Positions 18,846-26,924 of a stretch of 64,000 bases of DNA are shown piece by piece. Position 1 is the first letter of the stretch. Every line of letters starts with the position of its first letter. The translations under genes were made by a program, and so were the position numbers. Source of the DNA: Streptomyces sp. BK208 (lineage in GTDB: Bacteria > Actinomycetota > Actinomycetes > Streptomycetales > Streptomycetaceae); the NCBI RefSeq assembly GCF_004364245.1, contig NZ_SOAV01000018.1, forward strand, positions 1 to 64,000. The letters are read 5' to 3'. Below the pieces are notes generated by a model, which did not search any database, was not told the DNA's origin, and saw nothing but the letters and a program-made list of their open reading frames with translations.

Positions 18846-19129
18846 CGAGGTACGGGCCCCGGTTCGGTGGACTGCGGTGGACGCCCGTGCCTGTGGGGGG
18901 CGGCGGGGCGTCTCGGACGAGCGCCCACACTATCGGCTGGACACAGGGGCGGCCCCCCACCTGTGGACAACCCACCGGCGACGGGCCGTTGCCGCTGTTC
19001 GGACCGTTTCTGCCCCAAGTCGGGCCACAGTCGGTCAACCTGCGGCCGCCGCGCCCGCGGCCCACGAACCGCCGCCTCTCGACTGCCGCCCGCTTCCGCG
19101 TCCTCGGAGCGCGTCCCCGGAGCGCGTCC

Positions 19130-19393
19130 TCAGACCGCGGCCTTCTTCAGGCGGCGGCGCTCTCTCTCGGACAGGCCGCCCCAGATGCCGAACCGCTCGT
19201 CGTTGGCAAGGGCGTACTCGAGGCATTCGGAGCGGACCTCACAGGCGAGGCAGACCTTCTTGGCCTCGCGGGTGGAACCGCCCTTCTCGGGGAAGAAGGA
19301 CTCGGGGTCGGTCTGGGCGCACAGTGCGCGCTCCTGCCAGCCGAGTTCCTCGTCCGCGTCGTCGACCAGCAGTTGCTGCACCAGCTCGGTCAT
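19130..19393 (-). CDS. whiB: WhiB, developmental iron-sulfur transcription factor
   Basis: The 87-residue protein matches my recollection of Streptomyces WhiB, needed with WhiA for aerial hyphae to septate into spores. The four [4Fe-4S] cysteines are in LCAQTDPESFF, VCLACEVRSECLEY (CxxCxxxxxC); the turn ERFGIWGGLSERERRRLKK and the basic tail follow. The ATG at 19393 gives the known start MTELVQQLLVDDADEELGW. WhiB binds DNA together with WhiA. An orthologue, whiB2, occupies the same neighbourhood in mycobacteria. Confidence 0.97.
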   Translation of the reverse strand: MTELVQQLLVDDADEELGWQERALCAQTDPESFFPEKGGSTREAKKVCLACEVRSECLEYALANDERFGIWGGLSERERRRLKKAAV

Positions 19394-19465
19394 GTGCGCC
19401 CCTCGTCTGTCTTCGCGTCCCCGTGATCCAGCCGTTATCGATTCCGGCTGAACGACACGAGTGAA

Positions 19466-19495
19466 ATTACAAGTGTGCTGCTCCGGGCGAGTCAA
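19466..19495 (-). promoter_or_regulatory. Candidate whiB promoter
   Basis: On the minus strand TTGACT (19490-19495) and TGTAAT (19466-19471) are 18 bp apart, upstream of whiB with a predicted leader of about 65 nt. whiB is known to have more than one promoter in S. coelicolor; this would be a vegetative-type one. I see no second clear promoter. Confidence 0.5.
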
Positions 19496-20078
19496 GCCGA
19501 GATCTGCTATTGGGCCCCTTATTCACTCTGCGGAACCAAGGCCATGCAGTAAGTGTTCAAATCACCATAAAACTTGACATACCGATGAGGCCCGCCAGAG
19601 GACCCGTCCCGTTCCACACCTGCATCAGGAAGGACGCCCCGGCGATCGATCCCGTTCCGATACACGTGCCGAAGCGAACCTGATCACATTCGGGTCACGG
19701 GATCGCAACGGGGGTTGTGCGCCCGGCTTGTGCGCCATGTGTCCCGGAAGCCGCCTGAGCAAACCTTTCGGCAGCACGATCAACCGGATGAGGTGAAACA
19801 TGTCCCACAAAACGGGCATCGAGTTGACAGTGCTGGTGTGAACCGCTGTCCTTGAGGGCATGCTCGCGAACTTGGCGCTCACCTCGACCCGCACCGCCGG
19901 GTCCCACGGTGCTGCCCGCGCTCGCTGTAGCTGTTGCCGCTGTTCCAGCTGTTGAGCCGACCGCGCTCCGGCTGTCCCCGAGTCCACGCGACTCGACTGC
20001 TGCGTTCCCGCCCCACCAGGGCGTTCTCCGTTCATCGCTCCGCTCCGCCGCACTCTTCCGCCGAGGAACCCCGCACCC
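19496..20078. other. Long intergenic region between whiB and cysteine dioxygenase
   Basis: There is no supported gene in this stretch of nearly 600 bp. It is noticeably less GC-rich between 19.5 and 19.8 kb, as expected for regulated promoters. TTGACA occurs at 19574-19579 and 19824-19829 on the plus strand, but neither has a good -10 at 17-18 bp. Upstream whiB regulatory sites and the promoter of the dioxygenase gene should lie here. Confidence 0.5.
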
Positions 20079-20597
20079 ATGAACAGCGACAGCGACCTCC
20101 AGATCGCCGGCGACATCCTCGAAGTCCCCCACCTGCTGCAGTCCCCCCGCGAGCACCCGGCCACGGTCGCCGAGTTCGCGGGCCTGGTCCGCGAACTCGC
20201 CGCCGACCGCTCCGCGTGGGAGCACCTCGTCCGGTACGACGCGACGACCCGCTGGTACCACCGGCTGCGCACCGGCCCCGGGTACGAGGTGTGGCTGCTG
20301 TCCTGGCTGCCCGGGCAGGGCAGCGGACGCCACGACCACGGACCCTCCTCGGGCGTCTGGACGGTCCTGGAAGGCACCCTCACCGAGCACACGGCGCGCG
20401 GCACGCGCGCGATGGAGGCCGGTACGCAGCGCGTGTTCGCGCCGAGCCACGTGCACGAGGTGGTCAACGACGCGCTGGAGCCGGCGGTCAGCCTGCACGT
20501 CTACTACCCGGGTCTGACACAGATGCCGATGCACGCCCCGCAGTGCTCGGCCGCCGCGTTCCGGGACCACGGCGCCGACGCCGCACCGGCACGGTGA
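20079..20597 (+). CDS. Cysteine dioxygenase (cupin)
   Basis: Iron-dependent oxidation of L-cysteine to cysteine sulfinate. The 172-residue cupin shows GRHDHGPSSGVWTVLEG with the His-x-His iron ligands, the third His in APSHVHEVVND, and the conserved Tyr in LHVYYPGL. A Gly stands where animal enzymes have the Cys of the Cys-Tyr cross-link, as is usual in bacterial forms. Start at ATG 20079 with GAGGAACC upstream. It ends 44 bp before fbiA and may be cotranscribed, although fbiA seems to have its own promoter. Confidence 0.9.
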   Translation: MNSDSDLQIAGDILEVPHLLQSPREHPATVAEFAGLVRELAADRSAWEHLVRYDATTRWYHRLRTGPGYEVWLLSWLPGQGSGRHDHGPSSGVWTVLEGTLTEHTARGTRAMEAGTQRVFAPSHVHEVVNDALEPAVSLHVYYPGLTQMPMHAPQCSAAAFRDHGADAAPAR

Positions 20598-20641
20598 CGA
20601 CTGGCTGACGCGCTGTCGGACCCGCCTGCCAGACTGGGGCC

Positions 20642-21601
20642 ATGCGCATTGTGGTTCTGGCAGGCGGCATCGGCGGTGCCCGGTTCCTGCGTGGTCTCAA
20701 GCAGGCCGCGCCGGACGCGGACGTCACGGTCATCGGCAACACCGGGGACGACATCCACCTCTTCGGGCTGAAGGTCTGCCCGGACCTCGACACGGTGATG
20801 TACACCCTCGGCGGCGGTATCAACGAGGAGCAGGGCTGGGGGCGGGCCGAGGAGACCTTCCACCTCAAGGAGGAGCTCGCGGCGTACGGCGTCGGACCCG
20901 AGTGGTTCGGCCTCGGCGACCGCGACTTCGCCACGCACATCGTGCGGACCCAGATGATCACCGCGGGCTTCCCGCTCAGCGCGGTGACCGAGGCGCTGTG
21001 CGACCGCTGGAAACCCGGGGTGCGGCTGATCCCGATGACCGACGACCGTGTGGAGACGCACGTCGCCGTGGAGCTCGACGGGGAGCGCAAGGCGGTCCAC
21101 TTCCAGGAGTACTGGGTGCGCCTGCGCGCCTCCGTCCGCGCCGAGGCGGTCGTGCCGGTCGGGGCCGAGCAGTCCAAGCCGGCGCCCGGTGTGCTGGAGG
21201 CCATCGCGGAGGCGGACGTGATCCTCTTCCCGCCCTCCAACCCGGTCGTCTCCGTCGGCACGATCCTCGCCGTGCCCGGCATCCGGGAGGCGATCGCCGA
21301 CGCCGGGGTGCCGGTGGTGGGCCTCTCCCCCATCGTCGGCGACGCGCCCGTGCGCGGGATGGCCGACAAGGTGCTCGCCGCGGTCGGCGTGGAGTCCACG
21401 GCCGCCGCTGTCGCCGAGCACTACGGTTCGGGACTGCTCGACGGCTGGCTGGTCGACACGGTCGACGCGGACGCCGTCACCCGCGTGAAGGCGGCCGGCA
21501 TCCTCTGCCGCGCCGTACCGCTGATGATGACCGACCTCGACGCGACGACGCAGATGGCCCGGGAGGCGCTGACGCTGGCGGAGGAGGTGCGTCAGGCGTG
21601 A
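20642..21601 (+). CDS. fbiA: 2-phospho-L-lactate transferase (F420 biosynthesis)
   Basis: Transfers the phospholactyl-type (in actinobacteria phosphoenolpyruvyl) moiety onto Fo to give (dehydro-)F420-0. The 319-residue CofD-family protein begins with VVLAGGIGGARFLRGL and carries GNTGDDIHLFGLKVCPDLDT, GLGDRDFATHI and LFPPSNPVVSVGTIL. There is no good ribosome site before ATG 20642; a CAGACT -10-like hexamer ends 6 bp upstream, compatible with a leaderless start. Overlaps fbiB by 4 bp (GTGA). Confidence 0.96.
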   Translation: MRIVVLAGGIGGARFLRGLKQAAPDADVTVIGNTGDDIHLFGLKVCPDLDTVMYTLGGGINEEQGWGRAEETFHLKEELAAYGVGPEWFGLGDRDFATHIVRTQMITAGFPLSAVTEALCDRWKPGVRLIPMTDDRVETHVAVELDGERKAVHFQEYWVRLRASVRAEAVVPVGAEQSKPAPGVLEAIAEADVILFPPSNPVVSVGTILAVPGIREAIADAGVPVVGLSPIVGDAPVRGMADKVLAAVGVESTAAAVAEHYGSGLLDGWLVDTVDADAVTRVKAAGILCRAVPLMMTDLDATTQMAREALTLAEEVRQA

Positions 21602-22929
21602 GCGACGAGACGCGCGGCGGGGCGCCGGGCCGGCGGGACGGCTACCGGGTGTGGGCGCTGCCCGGCCTGCCCGAGGTGCGGCCCGGCGACGACCTGGCCA
21701 AGCTGATCGCGGCCACCGAGCCCGCGCTGGCCGACGGGGACGTGCTGCTCGTCACGTCCAAGATCGTGTCCAAGGCCGAGGGGCGCGTCGTGGAGGCCGC
21801 CGACCGGGAGGCCGCGATCGACGCGGAGACCGTCCGGGTGGTGGCCCGGCGCGGCCCGCTGCGCATCGTCGAGAACCGCCAGGGCCTGGTCATGGCGGCG
21901 GCCGGCGTCGACGCCTCCAACACTCCGGCCGGGACCGTGCTGCTGCTCCCCGAGGACCCCGACGCCTCCGCGCGCGGTATCCGCGAGGGGCTCCGCGACA
22001 CGCTGGGCGTGGACGTCGGCGTCATCGTCACCGACACCTTCGGGCGCCCCTGGCGGGCCGGGCTCACGGACGTGGCGATCGGCGCCGCGGGCGTCCGCGT
22101 CCTCGACGACCTGCGCGGCGGCACGGACGCGCACGGCAATCCGCTCGGCGCCACCGTCGTCGCCACCGCCGACGAGCTGGCCGCCGCGGGGGACCTGGTC
22201 AAGGGCAAGGCCGCGGGACTGCCCGTCGCCGTCGTGCGCGGGCTCACGGACCTGGTCGCCGACGACGACGGCGAGGGCGCGCGGGCCATGGTGCGCGGCG
22301 CGCGCGACGACATGTTCCGCCTCGGCACCTCGGAAGCGGTACGGCAGGCGGTCACCCAGCGGCGTACGGTACGGGCCTTCACCGACGAGCCGGTCGACCC
22401 CGGTGCCGTGCGCCGGGCGGTGGCCGCGGCCGTGACCGCACCGGCGCCGCACCACACCACGCCGTGGCGCTTCGTGCTGCTGGAGTCCGAGGAGTCCCGC
22501 ACCCGGCTCCTCGACGCGATGCGGGACGCCTGGACCGCGGACCTGCGGCGGGACGGCAAGAGCGAGGAGTCCATCGCCAAGCGCGTGCGTCGCGGCGACG
22601 TCCTGCGCAACGCGCCCTACCTCGTCGTCCCCTGTCTCGTCATGGACGGTTCGCACACCTACGGGGACGCGCGCCGCGACGGGGCCGAGCGGGAGATGTT
22701 CGTGGTCGCCACCGGCGCGGGCGTGCAGAACCTGCTGGTCGCGCTCGCCGGGGAGCGGCTGGGCTCCGCGTGGGTGTCCTCGACCATGTTCTGCCGGGAG
22801 GTCGTGCGGGAGGTGCTGGGGCTGCCGGGCGACTGGGACCCGATGGGCGCGGTGGCGGTCGGGCATCCGGCCGAGGAGCCCGGGGCGCGGGCCGAGCGGG
22901 ACGCCGGGGCGTTCATCGAGGTGCGGTGA
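21598..22929 (+). CDS. fbiB: F420-0:gamma-glutamyl ligase / nitroreductase-domain fusion
   Basis: The 443-residue bifunctional protein finishes F420. The N-terminal half (about 1-240) is the CofE-type ligase that adds glutamates (LLVTSKIVSKAEGRVV, VIVTDTFGRPWRAGLTDVAIG). The C-terminal half is an FMN-binding nitroreductase-fold domain (RRTVRAFTDEPVD, APHHTTPWRFVLLE, GAGVQNLLVALAGERLGSAW) that reduces dehydro-F420-0. This fusion is the actinobacterial form. GTG 21598 overlaps the fbiA stop (GTGA), a coupled operon. F420 feeds oxidoreductases encoded elsewhere. Confidence 0.96.
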   Translation: MSDETRGGAPGRRDGYRVWALPGLPEVRPGDDLAKLIAATEPALADGDVLLVTSKIVSKAEGRVVEAADREAAIDAETVRVVARRGPLRIVENRQGLVMAAAGVDASNTPAGTVLLLPEDPDASARGIREGLRDTLGVDVGVIVTDTFGRPWRAGLTDVAIGAAGVRVLDDLRGGTDAHGNPLGATVVATADELAAAGDLVKGKAAGLPVAVVRGLTDLVADDDGEGARAMVRGARDDMFRLGTSEAVRQAVTQRRTVRAFTDEPVDPGAVRRAVAAAVTAPAPHHTTPWRFVLLESEESRTRLLDAMRDAWTADLRRDGKSEESIAKRVRRGDVLRNAPYLVVPCLVMDGSHTYGDARRDGAEREMFVVATGAGVQNLLVALAGERLGSAWVSSTMFCREVVREVLGLPGDWDPMGAVAVGHPAEEPGARAERDAGAFIEVR

Positions 22930-23009
22930 GGCGGTGCTCCGAGCCTCTACCCTCGTAGAGGCCCACCCCTCCTTCTCAAGGCACCTCAAGGACCTCAAGG
23001 ACCTCTCTC

Positions 23010-24014
23010 GTGGCAGGACGCTTCGCTCCCCGCCCCACGCGCGCCACGGTGCGCGGCGGTGAGACCGTCGTGCCCGCCGCCGGCATACCCCGGCAGGCCG
23101 CCGCGCCGGGCGCGGTACGGGTGTGGGTGCCGGACGGGCCGCTGGACCTGGGACTGGCGCTGGGGCCGCTGCGGCGCGGGCCGGGCGATCCGACGTTCCG
23201 GACGACGCCGGACGGGGCGGTGTGGCGGGCCAGCCGCACGCCCGCCGGGCCGGGCACGCTGCGGGTCACCGCCCGCGGTGGTGAGGTGCGGGGCGAGGCC
23301 TGGGGGCCGGGGGCCGAGTGGCTGCTGGAACAGCTCCCGCGGATGCTGGGCGCCGAGGACGACCCGTCCGCGTTCGTGCCGCGACACCGGCTGCTGGCGG
23401 TCACGGCGCATCGGCGTCCGGGGCTGCGGCTGGGGCGGACCGGGTTGGTGCTGGAGTCGCTGATCCCCTCGGTCCTGGAGCAGAAGGTCACGACGCTGGA
23501 GGCGTACCAGGCGTGGCGGCTGCTCGTGCGGAGGTTCGGGGAGCCGGCCCCGGGCCCCGCGCCCGGGCGGATGTGTGTGATGCCGACGGCGCGGACGTGG
23601 GCGCTGATCCCGTCCTGGGAGTGGCACCTGGCCGGGGTGGACGACAAGCGGGCGTCGACGATTCTGCGGGCCGTGCGGGTCGCGGCGCGGCTGGAGGAGG
23701 CGGCGGGGATGGAGCCGGCGGCCGCGCAGGAGCGGCTGGAGCTGGTGTCCGGGATCGGGCCGTGGACGTCGGCGGAGACCGTGCAGCGCAGTCACGGGGC
23801 GGCGGACGCGGTGACGGTGGGGGATCTGCATCTGCCGGGGATCGTGGGGTTCGCGCTCGGCGGCGACCGGTACGCGGACGACGCGGAGATGCTGCGGTTG
23901 CTGGAGCCGTACGCCGGGCAGCGGCATCGGGCGGCTCGGTTGGTGCTGTTGAGTGGGCGGGTGCCGGGGCGGCGGGCGCCGCGGATGGCTCCGCGGGGGA
24001 TCGAGCGGTTGTAG
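23010..24014 (+). CDS. DNA-3-methyladenine glycosylase family protein (AlkA-like, HhH-GPD)
   Basis: A 334-residue base-excision-repair glycosylase. The N-terminal 120 residues form the AlkA-type beta domain; the core begins at LESLIPSVLEQKVTTLEAYQAW. The helix-hairpin-helix is LELVSGIGPWTSAETVQ, followed by the catalytic-region Asp in VTVGDLHLPGIVG. It lacks an iron-sulfur cluster motif. GTG 23010 follows a Leu/Lys/Asp-type repeat (CCTCAAGGA) rather than a clean ribosome site, so the start is tentative. Confidence 0.88.
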   Translation: MAGRFAPRPTRATVRGGETVVPAAGIPRQAAAPGAVRVWVPDGPLDLGLALGPLRRGPGDPTFRTTPDGAVWRASRTPAGPGTLRVTARGGEVRGEAWGPGAEWLLEQLPRMLGAEDDPSAFVPRHRLLAVTAHRRPGLRLGRTGLVLESLIPSVLEQKVTTLEAYQAWRLLVRRFGEPAPGPAPGRMCVMPTARTWALIPSWEWHLAGVDDKRASTILRAVRVAARLEEAAGMEPAAAQERLELVSGIGPWTSAETVQRSHGAADAVTVGDLHLPGIVGFALGGDRYADDAEMLRLLEPYAGQRHRAARLVLLSGRVPGRRAPRMAPRGIERL

Positions 24015-24021
24015 GTGGTCC

Positions 24022-24077
24022 GGGGTTCGCCTCGTGTCGGGGGTTCGTCTCGTGTCGGGGGTTCGTCTCGTGTCCGG
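24022..24077 (+). repeat. Three tandem copies of an 18-bp unit
   Basis: The unit GGGTTCGYCTCGTGTCGG repeats three times with an 18-bp period starting 8 bp past the stop of the AlkA-like gene. The third copy has one change at its end (TGTCC). Non-coding; probably a slippage product. Confidence 0.8.
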
Positions 24078-24082
24078 CGTGG

Positions 24083-24237
24083 GTGCGGGGCGGGGGGGCG
24101 CAGCCCGGCGCCTACGGGGTGCCGCTGCGCCCACCCGTGCCGTCCTGGGGGCACCTCCCAGGCCGTTCAGGCACTGGGGGAGGCACGACTGCCCGCAGCT
24201 GCGGGGGGTGCCCGCAGCTACGGGAGGGGCGGCTGTC
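24083..24237. repeat. Interspersed palindromic element, copy 1
   Basis: The intergenic block contains CTGCGCCCACCCGTGCCG (24125-24142), an inner hairpin CCTGGGGGCACCTCCCAGG, a wider inverted repeat with CTGGGGGAGGCAC, and two GCCCGCAGCT segments. The first 18 bp recur exactly at 27821-27838 and GCCCGCAGCT recurs at about 27856. I recall similar elements scattered between Streptomyces genes. No coding potential. Confidence 0.65.
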
Positions 24238-24278
24238 TCGGAGGTGCGGAGCGTGCCGTGTTCGCGGCTGGTCCGCTG

Positions 24279-25364
24279 TTACGAGGCGTCCGACGAGAAG
24301 CGTAGGGCTGCCGGGGGGATGTGGGCGTCGCACCAGATCCGGGCGCCGGAGCGGAGTTCGTTGTCGGCGCCGACGACCGCGCCGTCGCCGATGACCGTGT
24401 CGGTCAGGACCGAGCGGGTGCCGACGCGGGCGCGGGTGCCGATGAGGGAGTCGGTGATGACGGCGCCCGGCTCGATGACCGCCCCCGGCAGGATCGTGCT
24501 GCCGAACACACGCGCCCCCTCCGCCACGAAGGCGCCCTCGCCGACCACCGTGCCGCCGGCCAGCTTGGCGTCGGCCGCGACCCGTGCCGTCGGCAGGACG
24601 AGGCGGTCGCCGCAGCGGCCCGGTATGGCCGGGGACGGGGCGCGGCCCAGGACCAGGTCCGCCGAGCCGCGTACGAAGGCCGCCGGGGTGCCCAGGTCCA
24701 GCCAGTACGTGGAGTCGACCATGCCCTGGAGGTGCGCACCGGTGGCGAGGAGCTCGGGGAAGGTCTCGCGCTCGACCGAGACGGGGCGGCCGGCCGGAAT
24801 CGTGTCGATGACCGAGCGGCGGAAGACGTACGCGCCCGCGTTGATCTGGTCGGTGACGATCTCCTCGGGCGTCTGCGGCTTCTCCAGGAAGGCCAGCACC
24901 CTGCCGGCGTCGTCGGTGGGGACCAGGCCGTAGGCCCTCGGGTCCGTGACCTTGGTCAGGTGCAGGGAGACGTCCGCGCCCGTCGTCTCGTGGGTGCGCA
25001 CCAGGGCGCCGATGTCCAGGCCCGTCAGGATGTCGCCGTTGAAGATCAGCACCGGCTCGTCGGGGCCCGAGTGCAGCCGGGACGCCACGTTGCGGATCGC
25101 GCCGCCCGTGCCCAGCGGCTCCTCCTCCGTGACGTACTCGAGGTGCAGGCCCAGCGCCGAGCCGTCGCCGAAGTACGGCTCGAAAACCTCGGCCAGGTAG
25201 CTGGTCGCGAGCACGATGTGCTCGACGCCGGCCGCCTTGGCGCGGGCCAGCTGGTGCGTGAGGAACGGCACTCCGGCCGCCCGGACCATGGGCTTGGGCG
25301 TGTGCACCGTCAGCGGGCGCAGCCGCGTGCCCTTGCCGCCGACCAGAAGGATCGCTTCCGTCAC
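24279..25364 (-). CDS. Mannose-1-phosphate guanylyltransferase-like NDP-sugar pyrophosphorylase
   Basis: A 361-residue nucleotidyltransferase with a left-handed beta-helix tail. The N-terminal signature is AILLVGGKGTRLRPLT, then KPMVRAAGVPF, FNGDILTG (metal-binding Asp) and INAGAYVFRR. From about residue 245 it has hexapeptide repeats (GGTVVGEGAFVAEGARVFGS). It probably makes GDP-mannose from ManB product, as the equivalent gene near whiB2/manB in mycobacteria is thought to do; a UDP-glucose role cannot be excluded. GTG 25364 gives the family start MTEAILLVGG. Confidence 0.87.
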   Translation of the reverse strand: MTEAILLVGGKGTRLRPLTVHTPKPMVRAAGVPFLTHQLARAKAAGVEHIVLATSYLAEVFEPYFGDGSALGLHLEYVTEEEPLGTGGAIRNVASRLHSGPDEPVLIFNGDILTGLDIGALVRTHETTGADVSLHLTKVTDPRAYGLVPTDDAGRVLAFLEKPQTPEEIVTDQINAGAYVFRRSVIDTIPAGRPVSVERETFPELLATGAHLQGMVDSTYWLDLGTPAAFVRGSADLVLGRAPSPAIPGRCGDRLVLPTARVAADAKLAGGTVVGEGAFVAEGARVFGSTILPGAVIEPGAVITDSLIGTRARVGTRSVLTDTVIGDGAVVGADNELRSGARIWCDAHIPPAALRFSSDAS

Positions 25365-25501
25365 CTGTCGTCTCTGCTTCCTGCCGGGACCGGCCGAACT
25401 GTCTTTCGGCGGGCCAGTGTATGCAGTCCGTTCGTCGGCCGTTCCCCAGCCGCCCGGTGGCCGTTCCGTGACGCCTTCGACGGCCGCGCGGTGTGCCGCG
25501 C

Positions 25502-26785
25502 TCAGCGGCCCTGGTACTTCGCCGCCTTCGCGCGGGCCGTGCCGAGCTTGTCGTAGAGCTTCTTGCCGGGGCAGTTCGTGGCGAAGCCGTCGCGGTGGCC
25601 GGAGATGACGTTCAGCCGTACCTTCTTGCCCTTCCGGTAGAGGTTGCCACCTCCGGACTTCAGGTATGTCTTCCCGCGCGGGTTCATGCCGTAGAGCCCG
25701 ACCTTCCACGCGGTGAGCCGGGCGATCGCCCTCAGGGCGGCCGACGACGGCTTCTTCGAGCTGTACGTGCCGAGGACGGCGATGCCCATGCTGTTGGAGT
25801 TGAACCCCAGGGTGTGTGCGCCCAGTACCGGCTCGGACACGCCTCCGGCCCGGCCCTCGTAGATCCTTCCGCACTTGTCGACGAGGAAGTTGTAGCCGAG
25901 GTCGCGCCAGCCCGTGCTGGTGACGTGGTAGCGGTAGATGCCGCGGATCACCGAGGGCGCCTGCGAGCAGCGGTAGTTGTTGCCGGTGTCCGAGTGGTGC
26001 ACGAAGGCCGTCTTGACCTTCTTGGTGTACACGAAACCCTTCTCGCGCAGCCTCTCGTCCGCGCCCCAGCCGCGGCGGGTGGTGATGCGCGGGCGGGGAC
26101 CGACGTGCGGCCCGGTCCTCTGCCGCGCGGGGAGCGCGGGGAGTACCGCGGGTTCGGGCTCGTCCGCCGCGTGGTTCGCCGGCGGCGGGACGTCCTCGCC
26201 GGGGTCGACGAGTTCGAGGCGCAGTCCGGTGGGGAGCCGTGCGGCGGCCGGCGCGGTGCGGGCGGCCGGGAGTGCACGGGTGGCCGGCAGCGCACGGGCG
26301 GCCTCGTGGGCGGCCGCCGCCCGGACCCGGACCTCCACGCCGTCGGACTCGCCCACCCACAGCGGTGCGGTGGCGCCGCGGACGCGGACCGAGGTGCTCT
26401 CGGGGGTGCCGGGGTCGGCGGCGTGGTCGGCGTTGTGGGTCTGCAGCTCCCGCCAGCCGGACCAGGCGCCGGTCGCGGTGGCGCGGGTACGGACCTCGAC
26501 GCGGCCGTGGAGCGGGGTGGCGGGGTCGTCCCAGACGACGCCGACGAGTGAGAAGTGCCGTACGTCGCCGCGGCGCAGGCCCTGTTCGGGCGTGCCGGGC
26601 GCCCGGTCGCGGGCGCGGGGGGCGAGCGGGAGGGACTGGGTGCCGCCGGGGGCGTACGCCGTGGCGCGTGCCGTCGGACTCGTCGCGGGTGGGGCCGAGG
26701 TGGTGGCTGCCGCGGGCGAGGTGAGCGGGAGGGCCAGGGCCGCCGCGCACGTGACACCGGTCGAGGAAGCTAGGAATCCACGCAT
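25502..26785 (-). CDS. Secreted PGRP-type N-acetylmuramoyl-L-alanine amidase
   Basis: A 427-residue exported peptidoglycan hydrolase. The N-terminus MRGFLASSTGVTCAAALALP is a signal peptide. Residues about 35-230 are a low-complexity plus beta-rich region. The amidase/PGRP domain starts at RPRITTRRGWGADERLREKG and shows TAFVHHSDTGNNY (zinc His), GWRDLGYNFLVDKCGRIYEGRAGG and the second zinc His and catalytic region ISGHRDGFATNCPG. ATG 26785 was preferred to the ATG 18 bp upstream because CAGGGG precedes it. Divergent from the TIGR03089 gene. Confidence 0.93.
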   Translation of the reverse strand: MRGFLASSTGVTCAAALALPLTSPAAATTSAPPATSPTARATAYAPGGTQSLPLAPRARDRAPGTPEQGLRRGDVRHFSLVGVVWDDPATPLHGRVEVRTRATATGAWSGWRELQTHNADHAADPGTPESTSVRVRGATAPLWVGESDGVEVRVRAAAAHEAARALPATRALPAARTAPAAARLPTGLRLELVDPGEDVPPPANHAADEPEPAVLPALPARQRTGPHVGPRPRITTRRGWGADERLREKGFVYTKKVKTAFVHHSDTGNNYRCSQAPSVIRGIYRYHVTSTGWRDLGYNFLVDKCGRIYEGRAGGVSEPVLGAHTLGFNSNSMGIAVLGTYSSKKPSSAALRAIARLTAWKVGLYGMNPRGKTYLKSGGGNLYRKGKKVRLNVISGHRDGFATNCPGKKLYDKLGTARAKAAKYQGR

Positions 26786-26924
26786 GCCCCTGATTTTGTA
26801 CATCGTCAGACAATTATGTCCATTTGGGATCTGACGGGCCGTAGGTTGTGTCCGTCCGATCCGGTGGTGCCGGGGTACGCCGTCCGCTCGGTGCGCGTCC
26901 TCCGGCCCGCGTACGCTTGCGCGG

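Noticed and set aside
15081..19451. 1456-codon open frame on the plus strand
   Set aside because: Antisense to the giant glycosyltransferase and DUF5719 genes; composition is low-complexity Gly/Arg/Gln typical of GC-biased shadow frames, with no domain signal.
19824..19852. TTGACA promoter for the cysteine dioxygenase
   Set aside because: A good -35 but the -10 position reads TGTCCT; too weak to annotate as a promoter.
19838..19855. Tiny cysteine-containing leader ORF (MNRCP) before the cysteine dioxygenase
   Set aside because: One Cys codon, no ribosome site, and it overlaps the only promoter-like sequence; not enough to claim attenuation.
22976..24134. Minus-strand ORFs rich in Arg/Pro over the AlkA-like gene
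   Set aside because: Complement of a convincing HhH-GPD gene; no start signal and unnatural composition.
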